Counted from the first letter of the stretch, positions 39,061 to 51,301 are shown. The stretch: 64,000 nt of DNA from Rugalucina vietnamica (GCA_964017185.1 OZ024872.1:40864188-40928187); one strand, 5' to 3'. Made by a program: numbers and translations. The notes: generated by a model not told the origin, from the sequence alone.

Positions 39061-39946
39061 ACCCGTAGAAGTTTAGTCCTTGGTGCTACTTTCCCGTACC
39101 AAAACCTAGAAACTACTACAAGAATGCACCTGCAGAGGCTGTCTAGCGAGGATATGTGAGTTATGTGAGTTTTTTTACCTAAATCGACAGAATACACCTT
39201 TTTACGAACATCAGTGCGTGAAACTATTTGTAGGACAGAAGTACAAAGGGGTTGTTCTACTCAGCTTTAGTTTACATCATATCGAAGTACATTCATCTAG
39301 ATGTCAAGACGTAACTGAAGAAAGTATAAATTTTACAAAAGAATAGAGTCAGAATTGTTTAGCGCAACCAAAATAAGACGAATCCTGACAAAACACTCAA
39401 GTCCATTAACCACACAGCTGCATCAAGCAGGCGACAAAATTTCATTACAATCACGTCATATATTTTAGTCTGACATATTTTTTTTTACAATAGTGTAAAT
39501 GTGGAGAGAGAAAAACTAATCGATCATTTGCTATTTGATCTTGTTTGATGTAAGCTAGGTCACAAGCTAAGTAACTGTGTCTTTTGAAACGTGTCTCTAG
39601 TACATGTAACTGCGCAAGTGATTGTGATATGCATATTAGTCTTGCTTCGTAACATTCCCGTTGACTTGTGTTAGATCGTGTAACGTTTCGTGTGCATGTT
39701 TGCTATGTAATTTACCAAACGGGTTTAAAGTGATTCAGAAACTGAATATTTTAAGAGCCAGTTTTATAAATGAATTTATTTGGCCTCTATACACCACACG
39801 TCAATGCTCTTTGATCCATTCTCAATACCCTATACATGTGCCCACATCGACGTCATTTAGGATAGCTTGGCAAGCGTCATAAACCGCAAGAGAAATAAAA
39901 AACGTAACCATAAACACACGGCATCGCTTCGGCCAATAAACTTTAG

Positions 39947-39979
<33 letters not shown>

Positions 39980-40302
39980 GATCACTCCTGATGATGTACG
40001 TTAGTTTAATGACATCAGTGAGTCGGAAGGCTAGAAAACACACATTCAGTTTTAGATAGGAACATAACCAAGTTGATCATGCTATAAATTATAGTGGAAA
40101 GTCAATACAAAAAGTGTGCAGTATCCGCGACGAACAAGAAATGTACTGAATGTTTCGGCTAATCTTTCGGACGTGAAATAAGCAGACCTTTTCTCATAAC
40201 ATCCGTTAAAATAAATCATCTTCGCATGTAAAAAGGCCGTTCTTATTGATGCACAATAAAACATTAAACTTAACTAGGTTAACGTCATAAATAACGTTAG
40301 GC
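38721..40302. other. intergenic with three poly(A) tracts
   Basis: Homopolymer A tracts of 35, 38 and 32 bases lie at 38882-38916, 39022-39059 and 39947-39978. The sequence before the second, 38977-39021, can be read SLNRFKSRLNVFLK, reminiscent of a LINE C-terminus followed by a tail, but it is too short to classify. No gene seen. Confidence 0.5.
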
Positions 40303-40309
40303 TATAAAA
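40303..40309 (+). promoter_or_regulatory. TATA box of the cysteine-rich gene
   Basis: TATAAAA in a GGC...CGGG context, 69 bases before the ATG at 40372. The expected start site is about 40335, leaving a 5' UTR near 40 bases. Confidence 0.65.
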
Positions 40310-40371
40310 CGGGACCATAGAAACAGTACTGACGGTATAAATTAAAGGATTTACAATAATTTTGGATACCC

Positions 40372-40426
40372 ATGGAGACTATGAAACAATTGATTTTTGT
40401 ATTTGCAGCTGTTGTTTTAACACGAA
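40372..40426 (+). CDS. cysteine-rich gene exon 1, signal peptide
   Basis: 18 codons plus one base, ending CGA A before GTGAGT. Two Met codons (40372, 40381) could start; both leave a good hydrophobic core (LIFVFAAVVL). Confidence 0.72.
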
Positions 40427-42473
40427 GTGAGTATATACGATTATTAGATGTCGCATTGAAACCTTAAATTTACACTGAGTGCCTACGTCATACACGTGCA
40501 CTTCACAAAACTATACACTTGGAAAAAATGCCACTGCATCATTTTTGAAAATTCAATAAATTTCGTTTCATTCAAGATTTTGCTTTTAAAATTTGCATAT
40601 TCTTCAACAAAATATTACTAGGCGTGTTGGGAATTTGGTTAAGTTTATAATACTTTTAGTTAAACATATTTTATTGTCAATCTTTCATCTCAGGAAGTAG
40701 CGTTATATCGGATAAATATGGAATTTACATACCAAAGTTCACATAATCGTGTGCTTCAACTACGGGCGTCAAAGTAACGGATCCCGGTTTTGATGATAGG
40801 ATATTGTCTTTTCAAGCTTCCAGCAGTTAAATCACGACTTTTAAGGGGTCACATTTTATAAAATTGTGCATTAAAGCGCATGAGATAGATTCAGGTAAAT
40901 ACGGACGAGGAAGGGAAATACAAAATACAGTTTAGAAAATAAGAACACTTAATTGATATTAGATGTTTTACTAAGATCCTTTCCCCTCGCCTGTTTCCCT
41001 TCTCTGGTTTCTCATGTGTACTTTAAAGCCATTTTCTTAAAAAAAAAAAATTGTCTAACCCGTCTTCTCGAGTTCTTTACGTTCTTACGCATTTCTAATT
41101 GCTAATTAACGTATACACTGGTCATTCAATGAGACCAAAACTGTCCAAAATGCATCGAAAAATGTTGTCACAATTGTTCCATTTTTAAAGTCGCCCATGT
41201 ATGAGCCGCCCAATTCAACAGCTGTTTAACTTCTTCATTTAAAGGGGACACTTATCCTGTGCAATGCTGGCATGAATAAGAATCAAATGTATACCTTAAG
41301 CTAGTATCTCACTGGCATGCGAATTTCTCGCGACTGTTTTGCGAATTTTGTCGCGGACTTTTCGCACGACATTCGTGCGAGTGTCGCGCGAATGTCGTGA
41401 GAATTTTCATGTGTCGCGAACTGGTCGCGAAGGTTTTCAACATGTTGAAAAATTTTATGCGATTTTTTTCACCAAAATAATTCGCAAGACTGTCACGCGA
41501 CTGTCGTGCGACGGTCGCACGACGTTCGTGCGAGTGTCGCGAACCTGTCGCCTCGAAATTTTGGCGAATTTACAATGCGAAATTTTCGCGACACTCGTAC
41601 GAATGTCGTGAGAGTGTCGCGCGACGGTCGCGTGACAGTCTTGAGACAACATGCGAAAACCTCGCGACTATCTGGCGAGAAAATAAAACTAAGCGACATT
41701 CGTAATGTCGCGCGACTGTCGTACGAATTAAAATGAAAATAAGCTACATTCGCGGGAAAGTCGTGAGACACTCTCATGAATGTCGCGCGACAGTCGCGCG
41801 ACTATCGCGCGACAGTCGCGAGATATATTTTCGAAATTAGACCGAAATTCGCGAATTTGTCGCATAAATGTCTATTCACTGAGACTGCAACATGAAAGTT
41901 GTGTTTATATCGTTAATTTTTGTCGCGAAATAGTCGCGAACTATTCGCGAACTAGTCTCCAGTTGTCGCATTCCAGTGAGATGACGGATAACTCCACACT
42001 TAATGAGTGATTTTGTACTCGTGTTGAAAGCCCTCTGTCCGAATTTAACCTTCCATCAGCATTTACCCGACTTGACCATATGGGAGTAAATATAACACTA
42101 TATTTTGTATTTTATGCTTCCAGTTTCCTGCGTGTGCGCAGCTAGCCAACCACTATGTATCGTTGACAAAGACTGTGTGTGTCTATTAGAAAAGAAGTAC
42201 CCCGTCTGTATGAACTACCAATGCAAGTGTCTAGATCAGCGCCCGGAGTGTACTTATAACGACGAATGTGCCACTAAGATAGACTGCGGCCCAAATAAAC
42301 CTGATCACGATAAATACTGCCATGGCAGAAGATGTCATTGTCACAAAGAATTCGAATGCAAAGTGGACACAGTCTGCCCTACACTCACGAGCTGCAGTAA
42401 CTCAGTTTGCGAGCAAGGACATTGTCATCCAACAGAACGGGACTTCAATTGTGCTGCACCATTCAAACCATGA
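40372..42473 (+). CDS. secreted cysteine-rich protein, two exons, family unknown
   Basis: Exons 40372..40426 and 42124..42473 (donor GTGAGT, acceptor TTATGCTTCCAG, phase 1) give 134 aa. The N-terminus METMKQLIFVFAAVVLTR is a signal peptide that the intron splits from the mature part. The rest is small and hydrophilic with about two dozen cysteines in repeating blocks (C.VDKDCVC, CMNYQCKC, CTYNDEC, CHGRRCHC, CKVDTVC, CEQGHCHP). The C-x-C endings and C..D.DC starts resemble EB-type or other extracellular cysteine modules of invertebrates. It could be a defence peptide, a matrix protein or a venom-like module. The sequence does not decide, and I give no function. The intron is largely a CpG-rich fold-back element. 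Confidence 0.75.
40427..41305 (+). other. cysteine-rich gene intron, 5' part
   Basis: AT-rich, no exon or repeat structure identified. Confidence 0.5.
41306..41982. mobile_element. CpG-rich fold-back element with TIRs in the intron
   Basis: 17-bp terminal inverted repeats with one mismatch (ATCTCACTGGCATGCGA at 41306; TCGCATTCCAGTGAGAT ending 41982). The 677-bp interior is built almost entirely of GTCGC/GCGAC and TTCGCGAA words, including GTCGCGCGAC palindromes in series (41780-41822). Long ORFs on both strands reflect composition only. No clear target duplication. Confidence 0.8.
42124..42473 (+). CDS. cysteine-rich gene exon 2, mature domain and stop
   Basis: Encodes the whole cysteine-rich region from SCVCAASQPLCIVDKDC to CAAPFKP and TGA. 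Confidence 0.8.
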
Positions 42474-42544
42474 AATCGTGCGCATAAAATCTATACTAGG
42501 AGAAATGAAAATAACCAAGAAAAGTCATTACGAAAACTTGCCCA

Positions 42545-42668
42545 TGCAATACACAGAGATTTTTTTTCGCCTGTAAAAATTGAAAATTTCATCAGAAAAA
42601 AATTTGATATTTTTCTTAATTTTGCTCAAAACATAGATTGTGGGTACACTTTAGAACCGCCTCGCCAT
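42545..42668 (+). mobile_element. MITE B copy 5 (truncated)
   Basis: It contains TTTTGCTCAAAACATAGATT and GTGGGTACACTTTAGAACCG. The other half of the palindrome is missing. It lies directly downstream of the cysteine-rich gene. Confidence 0.65.
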
Positions 42669-44986
42669 TTAAAAAATCTTCATTTCTGTTTTGTACATGC
42701 AAGAAGACATTAACATGAATAACCGGAATTCAGCTTTTTACATGCAATTTGCATACAAATTTTGTTCTTCTCCGGTTGCTTAATCATCATCAGCATGGCG
42801 TTGAAATTTTCAACGATTATTTATGTCTAATAATAGACTCTGATCAACTTTGAAAATTTAAAAAATCATCCACAAATTTTATTTTGTTAATTAAAAATTG
42901 GCATTGAAACCGGAAGTGTGAGGCAGCCGTGACCTGTTTGTCCTCGAAAATCGTCTAGATAATACTGCTGTTTCGAGTTATATCTCTCGTTTGCAGGCCT
43001 CATCAAGTGACAGGGATTAACATGTTGTTGAATTTTCAAAAAATCTCGAAAATAGCGAGTTTTTAAAAATGCGTAAAAAATGTACCAGTAGAGAAAATTC
43101 GAATGTTTGATGTTTTTCCAAGCCTGTAGGGCCCCTTTGATGACACCCGTTCCTCATTACAATAAATATTGTGCTTTAACCATTTTTTATTAAAAAAAAA
43201 AAAACATTGATTTTGCACTTTTACTCCAAAAAGAAAATAATTTCTGAACACTTGGAAACTTTACCTACTTGAAAGACACGTCTCTAGGCGAAAAATCATG
43301 CAATTTTGATTGTGGCTTAGAAAACAAAAATGAGTTTGAAGAGTGGCCTCTTATAACTTTTTTCAGTGTACATTTATTCGTTAAAGCAATAAGACATGCA
43401 TAAATCGGTATAATTGACCTTTCCGATATGGCATTTTGCTGTTGACAGTGAACGTAAACAAAGTATGTGGAGGGTGTTGTGCGATTTCGTTAAATACGGT
43501 AGATACAGAATCTAGCGTCTCGCCTAACGCAAAGCACCAAAGCAAATTAACACAATATTATCGAACACCATTTAGTTTCGCATGATGATGGCACCATTTG
43601 CGTGCAAAAACACGCTTCTAAAATGGTTTCTTTTGGGCTCAGTGTAGACTGTTTGATTCGCCATTGTCGAGTTTGGTTCGCCATTGTCTAATGCGGGAGG
43701 TATCACATCAACAGAGTTATCTCCCATTAAGAAATTGAATGAATTAAACCCGGGGAATTAAAATTATCATTTTCCTGCAAAGCTTAGATATGTTAGATGT
43801 TCTTAGTACCAAATAGAATAGCGTTTGTACTCTTTGCGGTTCGCCATTGTCGAGTCCACTGTACTAGTGATTCTGAGCAGAGGTTCATATAGCCAATTTA
43901 GAAGCGGGGTCAGTGTTTGTTCGGCAATCATTTGTTACATCAAACGACTCTAGAAATATTCAGAAAAATAATAATAATAATAATAAAAGTTTGTATTTTG
44001 AAGTTCAATGTCTTAACAGGCAAAATGCAACTGATCCAAACGTGTTTTTGTTCAAAACTTAAAAAACAAGTATTGCTGTGTTTTTATCCAGTTTTTAGCC
44101 CCCAACAATCGGTTAAACTTAAAAATAAGAAAGCAAATCATTACTCTGCCTTTCTTATATACCTTCCGCTCAAATCTCGGATATGATCATATGATCATTA
44201 AGTCAAATACATTTTAACTTTTAAAATCTGTGGCTTTTGCTGTTCTTCTCTTATCCCATTCCAGTTTTGAAGATTAAACAGCAAATACAAATTAAAAATG
44301 AGATCTTTGAAGAGCAGTGAACAATAAAGAGAAACGGGATGGGCCATACCATGGTTTCGCCTACTTAAGCCTCGCCAGTGACCTTTTAGTTTTGACATCA
44401 TGACACCGAAGAGAATTACTTTCAACAGAGTACTCGATACAAAGCCTAGTATTATCGAAATAGGGCCAATAAGTCACGGTACCTACTTATTGAGATGGCA
44501 AAAATTCTAACGTCTAAAAAATATGGCTTTTCTGCTTCAGGCTATTAGCGATCATTAGCCAAGATCCTTTCAAGGCGGTTTATCGAAAATGTATTTTAAG
44601 ACTATGCTTCTGAAGAAGACTGTTCATTGGGTTTATGGCCCCGCTAATGCAACATGATCTAGACATCAAAGGAATGTTATGATGAGGTGATTATCATGTC
44701 TCTGCAGGGAGCAATAAAGTCACCCTAATCAGTCATTGTCAGTCCCACAGTTTTCTTATGTCCATTTACACTGATAAACTAGGTAATGACAGGCAATACA
44801 AAAGAATACAGGTTTTACGAATAAGTATACAACTATTTCTATTTCTAACATTATTTTTGGTTAATTTCAATATCAAATCTTTGACTTTGCAGCAAATTCA
44901 ATAATGTGGATGATAATGCAAAATTTTTGGGGCAAAAAGTGTAAAATTGCAATTTTTTGGAAAACTGATTACCACTGAAATTTTTC
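42669..44986. other. intergenic, nothing recognised
   Basis: No supportable gene. The word TTCGCCATTGTCGAGT (43660-43676, 43845-43860) recurs, which suggests an unclassified old repeat. Confidence 0.45.
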
Positions 44987-47840
44987 AATGCGTTTTCACT
45001 GTACATGTGATCTGCATCATGACAGCAGCAAAAAGCAACAAAACATTTTAGGGAATTTGAAGTTTTTACAAAAATTTCAAAAATGGCATTTTCGGAAAAT
45101 TAACCGGTGGTTTTGAAAATTTCCTTTAAACAGCAAAGAAAACAAACAACAATGCATTCATATGGCATGGCAGGTAACAACAAACCCTACTTGACTCTTT
45201 TTGCAAATTTCATAAACAGAAGTCGTATTCGTTTGCTTGTACTTCCGGTCTGTATGCAAGAATTTTAATTTTTATTTCACAACTATCATTTTTTAGCTCA
45301 CCTGAGCCGAAGGCTCACAAGGTGAGCTTATAGGGTGGCCATGCTCCGTCGTCCGTCCGTCCGTCGTCCGCCCACAATTTCAAAGATCTTCTCCTCTGAA
45401 ACCGTTTGGCAAATCAAAACCAAACTTGATGTGGAGCATCCTTAGGAAGGGGGAACGAAAGTTTATACAAATCATCCAGGTCACATGACCAAGATGGCCG
45501 CCATGGCTATAAATAGCAAAAACCTTTAAAAATCTTCTCCAGAACCAGTGGGTCGATTTCCACGAAACTTGGTATGTAGCATCGGGAACGCGGGCCCATC
45601 ATAATTTTATATAAATCATGACCCTAGGATGACCTTGACCTATTTTACGGCAAGGTCAACTTAGGTCGCCAATGCATTTGAATGGGAAAAAATGGCAAAA
45701 TGCTATTTAATGGGTAAAACTTACTGGGAATAAGCAAATGGACAGAAGATTAATGTTAAGGGAAATGTTTAGCCCCTGGGGGGTTGTCTGCCCCTGCCCC
45801 GGGGCTATATACAGGTATTTGACCATAATATTCAAACATCTTCTTCTCTGAAACCGCTCGGCCAATCAAAGCCAAACTTCATGTGGAGCATTCTTGGAAA
45901 GAGGGAATGAAAGTTTATATAAATGGTCAAGGTCACATGACCAAGATGGCCGCCATGGCTATAAATCGCAAAAACGTTTAAAAATCATCTTCTTAAGAAC
46001 CAGAAGGCCTATGATTTTGAAACTTGGTGTGAAGCATCTGGGAATGGAGTTCTACAAAGTTTATATAAATCATGACCCTAGGATGACCTTGACCTATTTT
46101 ACGGAAAGGTCAACTTAGGTCTCCCATGCATTGGAATGGGAAAAATACTAAAATGTAATTAAATGGCAGAAAACTTGCTAGAAATGAGCAAATGGATAGA
46201 AGATTAATGTTAATGGAAAATATTTTGGGTCCAGGGGGTTGTCTGCCCCTGCCCCGGGGCTATATACATGTATATGACCATAACATTGAAACATCTTCTT
46301 CTCTGAAACCGCTAGGCCAATCAAAGCCAAACTTCATGTGGGGCATCCTTAGGAAGAGGGAATGAAAGTTTATATAAATGGTCAAGGTCACATGACCGAG
46401 ATGGCCGCCATGGCTATAAATAGCAAAAACGTTTAAAAATCTTCTTCTTCAGAACCAGAAGGCCTATGATTTTGAAACTTGGTATGAAGCATCTGGGCAT
46501 CTGGGAATAGAGCCCTACAAAGTTATATAAATCATGACCCTGGGATGACCTTGACCTATTTTACGGCAAGGTCAACTTAGGTCGCCCATGCATTTGAATG
46601 GGAAAAAAATAGGAAAATGTCATGTAATGGCAGAAAACTTACTAGGACTGAGCAAATGGACAGAAGATTTATGCTTATGAAAATATTTTAGGCCCAGGGG
46701 TTGTCTGCCCCTGCCCCGGAGCTATATACATGTAGATGACCATAATATTCATACAGCTTATCTCAGAAACTGCTTAGCTAATCAAAGCCAAACTTTATGT
46801 GGAGCATTCTTAGGAAGAGGAAATGAAAGTTTATATAAATGGTCAAGGTCGCATGACCAAGATGGCCGCCATGGCTATAAATAGCAAAAATTTGTAAAAA
46901 TCTTCTTCTTCAGAACCAGAAGGCCTATGATTTTGAAACTTGGCATGAAGCATTAAGGAACGGAGGTCTACAAAATTTGTTTAAATCATGGCACTGGGAT
47001 GACCTTGACCTTAACGGCAAGGTCAACTTAGATCGCCCATGCATTTGAATGGAGAAAATTGTTAAAATGTCATTTGAAGGACAAAACTTGCAGTTAATTG
47101 GCAAATGGACTGAATTTTTATGATTTGAAAAAGACATTGACTCCATGACTTATTCTGACCCTGCCCTAGGGTTATATACATGCATTGTGCCATTCTAGTC
47201 TAACAAGTTTATTGGTACATGTATATATATCTCAGGTCTCAGGTGAGCATTTACAGGACCATTGGTACTCTAGTCTTATTTTTTTTTTCAATTTTATGTG
47301 CCATTGTAATGAGTGAGGATAGAACAACTTGTCCAAAACAATAAATTGATATCGTCACAGGAACGCAGCGTAAAGTTAGTGCTTTATTTGGTGATTTTTG
47401 ATTTTGATTTAAAAGCACCAACTTTGCGCTGCTTTGCTGAGACTATTTGTTTTGTCCCCAGCAAGTCATTGTATGGGGCAAATTGTTTAATCTCAAATGG
47501 CACATAAACCCCCCAAAAATTACTAAATGGTAGTTGTAAAATCAAAATTAAAAATTCCTGCTTACAAACCGGAAGTACAGCAAACGGATATGACTTCTGT
47601 TTATGAAACTTGTCAAAAGAGTCAAGTGGGGTCTGTGCCTACCTGCCATAGCCTACGAATGCATTTTTGTTTGTTTACTTTGCTGTTTGATGGAAATTTT
47701 CAAAACCACCAGTTAATTTTCCGAAAATGCCAATTTTCAAAATTTTGTGAAATCTCTAAATTCTCTAAAATTCAAAATGTTTTGTTGCTTTTCTGCTGCG
47801 GTCATGATGCAGATCACATGTACAATTAAAACTCGTTAAA
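44987..47840. repeat. giant palindrome (arms about 430 bp) split by Helitron-like H9
   Basis: The left arm is 44987-45294 plus 47275-47390; the right arm is 47400-47840. Paired words: CATGTGATCTGCATCATGAC / GTCATGATGCAGATCACATG, AAGCAACAAAACATTTT / AAAATGTTTTGTTGCTTT, TACTTCCGG / CCGGAAGTA, and near the centre CGCAGCGTAAAGTTAGTGCT with GCACCAACTTTGCGCTG. Identity is moderate, so it is an old fold-back or a large TIR element. Confidence 0.75.
45295..47274 (+). mobile_element. Helitron-like element H9, same family as H3
   Basis: 5' hairpin AGCTCACCTGAGCCGAAGGC / GGTGAGCT, (GTCC)n at 45348-45365, and four monomers of about 455 bp. The 3' end is CAGGACCATTGGTACTCTAG at 47255-47273 followed by T, so the terminal hairpin has one changed arm. 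It interrupts the palindrome's left arm, which fixes both ends. Confidence 0.78.
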
Positions 47841-47861
47841 AAAAAAGGCCTAGTAAAATTT

Positions 47862-49080
47862 CATTTTCTCAGTAACCGCTTGACCAATCAAAGCCAAATT
47901 TTATTTATGTAGTATCCTTGGGATAGGGGAACAAAAGTTTATATAAATGGTCAAGGTCACATGACCAAGATGGTCGCCATGGCTATAAATAGCGAAAACC
48001 TTTAAAAATCTTCTCCAGAACCAGGAGGCCTACGATTTTTGAAACTTGGCATGAAGCATCAGGGAGAGAAACTCTACAAAGTTTATATAAATCATGACCT
48101 TGGGACGATCTTGACCTATTTAATGGCAAGGTCAACATAGGAAGTCTATGCATTTGAATGGGGAAAATTGTCAAAATTTCATTTAAAGGAGAAAACTTTA
48201 TGGTAATGGGCAAATGGACTGAAGAATTATGATTCTAAAAAACAAAATGGACCCTAGGGACAGGTCTGCCCCCACCCCAGGGCAATATACATGTATATTA
48301 CCAAAATATTCGAAGATTTTCTCCTCTGAAACAGCTTGGCCAATCAAAGCTAAACTTCATGTGGAGCATTCTTAGGAAGGGAGAATGAAAGTTTATATAA
48401 ATTGCCAAGGTCACATGACCAAGATGGCCGCCATGGCTATGAATAGCAAAAACCTTTCAAATCTTCTTCTCCAGAACCAGAAGGCCTATGATTTTGAAAC
48501 TTGGCATGAAGCATCAGGGAGAGGAGCTCTACAAAGTTTATATAAATCATGACCTTGACCTCGTATTCTATGGCAAGGCCAGCATAGGTTGCCCATGCAT
48601 ATGAATGGGGAAAATAAGTAAGATATAATTAAATGGGGGGGGGGGGGGGACTTGCTGGGAGTATGCAAATGGTTTATGAAAAAAATTGTCCTCAGGGGGT
48701 TGTCTGCCACTGCCCCGGAGATGACCATAATATTCAAACATCTTCTTCTGGGAAACCGCTTAGCCAATCAAAGCCAAACTTTATGTGGAGCATCGTTAGG
48801 AAAGGGAAATGAAAGTTAATATAAATGGTACAGGTCACGTGACCAAGATGGCTGCCAAAAACCTTTATAAATCTTTTTCAGAACGGGACGACCTATGACT
48901 TTGAAACTTTGCCTGAAGCATCAGTGAGTGGAGCTCTACAATGTTTGTATAAATCATGAACCTGGGATGACAATGTTTGTATACATCATGACCCTGGGAT
49001 GACCTATTTTATGGCAAGATCAGCTTAGGTCGCATATCCCAGATTTCAGGTGAGCGTTTACAGGACCATTGGCCCTCTGG
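47862..49080 (+). mobile_element. Helitron-like element H10, 5'-truncated
   Basis: About 2.5 monomers of the H3 family. The 3' end GGACCATTGGCCCTCTGG ends 49080. The 5' hairpin and (GTCC) run are absent; it starts within a monomer next to the palindrome edge. G15 lies at 48635-48649. Confidence 0.72.
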
Positions 49081-49344
49081 TTGATTTTCAGTATACATAT
49101 GATATAATCAGATATTTTAAAAAGGGATTAAAGGGACATCTGTAAAGCTTAGAATGGCTCTGATAAGAACCTCAAGTGGTTTAGGGAGGCAATATTAAAG
49201 TAAGGGGTCATAAACCAACAAACAGTATTAAAAATATCACAGTTATATTTCCCGGACGATCATCTATAAATATATGAACGACACTCCTGTTCCTATTGAT
49301 CAAATGCATTTTCATATTAACATTCGGACCCAGCCAACATTTTT

Positions 49345-49462
49345 GAATCTGGACAGATCAAGCACTTCCTTCCAGTAATATGTGGAGTTAAATGAGTTGT
49401 GCTCAAGGGGCAACTCAACGCCAGTGGGGATTGAATCCAAGATGCACCACTATGCTGATATA
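49345..49462 (-). repeat. tRNA-derived SINE fragment
   Basis: The minus strand has TCTTGGATTCAATCCCCAC (B-box-like) and then a CCCTTGAGCACAACTC segment similar to the one at 33945-34045. Confidence 0.5.
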
Positions 49463-49464
49463 AT

Positions 49465-49683
49465 TGAGCCGCTTCATGAGTAAACCAATATTTTGCATAT
49501 GCGAAAACAAAGGTGCAAATCAGCTTCGCAGTAACTGCAAAGCTGATCAGCGACTTTGTTTTTGCTATTCCTCTACTTTCTACATCTAAAATTTCCAGCC
49601 TCTAGTCATTTTGTGCTTGTACAGCTCAGACTTTTCAAAAACAACATTGTTGGTTTTCTCATGAGTTCTCATGAGGCAACTCT
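49465..49683 (+). mobile_element. MITE A copy 15
   Basis: TGAGCCGCTTCATGAG start, GCGAAAACAAAGGTGC hairpin arm with its complement, and a decayed right end (CATGAGGCAACTCTA). Confidence 0.82.
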
Positions 49684-50089
49684 ACATTTATCGCTGTATA
49701 GTAACAAAGTTTTACATGTACTGGATAAAATAAAAGACACCAAGATTACATGTACTCATTTTATTTAAAATGTCTTTGTTTACAAAACTGTATACTGCCA
49801 TGTCATACAACATAGATCATGTTAATGAATTTTAGTAGAAAATCCTATGCAGAAGAAGCAACATACATGTACCCTATCCATGTACTTTATTTTATTTGGA
49901 AATACTTTTTGTTTGTTTGTCTTGGGGTTGTAGGCACAGTATAGATTAAGTTTTATTTGGCAATAGTTTTTGTTTGTTTGAGGTTTTGTAGGCACAGAAT
50001 AGATGAAAATACATGTCTGTTCATTTTTGTTTGTTTTGTGGTTTAGCACCCCAGTCAAATAACATTTCCGTCATGTCAGGACGAAGCCG

Positions 50090-50378
50090 CCACTTTCTGA
50101 ACATTAACGAATACCCCCTTCAACCTCACTTTTATATAGCAAAACTGGAGTTTATTGGGGTACATCTATTTTTCTTATCTTTGATTCAAAACATACATTG
50201 TGGGTACTCATTAGAACAACCATGGCAAGGCGTTTCTAACGTGTACCCACATTATGTTTTGAGCTAAATTATATATATATAAAAAAAAAAAATTAAAATG
50301 AAAATTAAAATGAAATTTTCAATGTTTTCTTCTGAAAAAAAAAATCTCTGTATATTGCATGGACAAGTTTCTGTAATC
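50090..50378 (+). mobile_element. MITE B copy 6, uninterrupted
   Basis: It shows the empty site CTATTTTTCTTATCTTTGA (50166-50184) that is occupied in copies 3 and 4, then GTGGGTACTCATTAGAAC with its complement, and CTCTGTATATTGCATGGACA near the end. Confidence 0.75.
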
Positions 50379-50384
50379 TTTTAG

Positions 50385-50497
50385 AGAGTAAACATGACTT
50401 GCTAAAGGGCAAAACATGGCATTCAGCAGGATTCAAACCCAGGACTCTCAATTTGCAGTTTCATGCTCTACCCCTAGGCCACTGCCTTCCCTTGGCC
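50385..50497 (-). repeat. tRNA-derived SINE
   Basis: Minus strand: GGCAGTGGCCTAGGGGTAGA (A-box-like) then GGGTTTGAATCCTGC (B box), spaced as in a tRNA. A TTTTGCCCTTTAGCAAGTCA segment follows. It does not fold as an intact tRNA. Confidence 0.68.
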
Positions 50498-50999
50498 TTA
50501 TTTTTTTTGTATTATAAATGATTTTTCTTTGTGAATGCTAAATGTTACCTAGTGCACAATGCAGAGACGAGAGACGTGTTTACAGCTAAAAGTAATTGAT
50601 ATTCTCCTTGCCAGAAGCTGATACACTCCTTGCCATGTTTTTAAGTTTTAGTCATGTCGAAGATGATTTTTTTGTTCTACCACGCTTTTCACATGGAGTC
50701 ATGTAAACCCTATCAGGGAATGAGTTATGTCTGTAAAATAGCAAATTGCAAATGTAAAATATGGGCTCTGTGTCACACACTAGGTCGAACATAATAAACT
50801 GAGTCATTCTACAAAAAAAATTAAAAAAATAATCAAATTTTACCCAAAAAGCTTCAACAGAAGTTCAAGTTTCTGATACAGTGAGGACAGATTTTTGGAA
50901 CAAAAGACTAAAGATAAAGCAGAACAGAATGTCAGAACAGAATGTTATACAACTTGGCAGCAACATACAAGCCAGAGATCACTACAACTTACAAGATGT

Positions 51000-51207
51000 T
51001 TGGAGTCCACTGTGAGAAAACGGATTACTGCCTAGGCAAAAACAAAGGCGCAGATCAGCACCTTTGTTTTCGCTACACAGATAGTAAAATTCCTCCTACA
51101 TGTAAATCCAAAATTTCAAGCTTCCAACATGCTTCTGTGACTCTACAGGCCGGTTTGTGTCAGACCTGGTCGGAAACCCCGAAGACTGGTTTTCTCACGT
51201 CGTGGCT
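51000..51207 (+). mobile_element. MITE A copy 16
   Basis: Hairpin shortened to CAAAGGCGCAGATCAGCACC. The GACAGGCCGGTTTGTG-type block and TCTCACGTCGTGGCTC terminus are present. The start of a second copy (GTCCACTGTGAGAAAACC) follows at 51218. Confidence 0.78.
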
Positions 51208-51301
51208 CCGATGTTTAAAGTCCACTGTGAGAAAACCTGCCATTGGGGCATGTGACCATGAAATGAAGGCTAAGAATGCTAGGTAGATGGTCTTGAAATT
51301 T

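Noticed and set aside
41339..42010. Several Arg/Ser/Thr-rich ORFs on both strands
   Set aside because: They come from the GTCGC-rich fold-back element; CpG richness removes stop codons in all frames.
50385..50497. Possible tRNA gene
   Set aside because: A and B boxes are present but no cloverleaf can be drawn; it fits a tRNA-derived SINE better.
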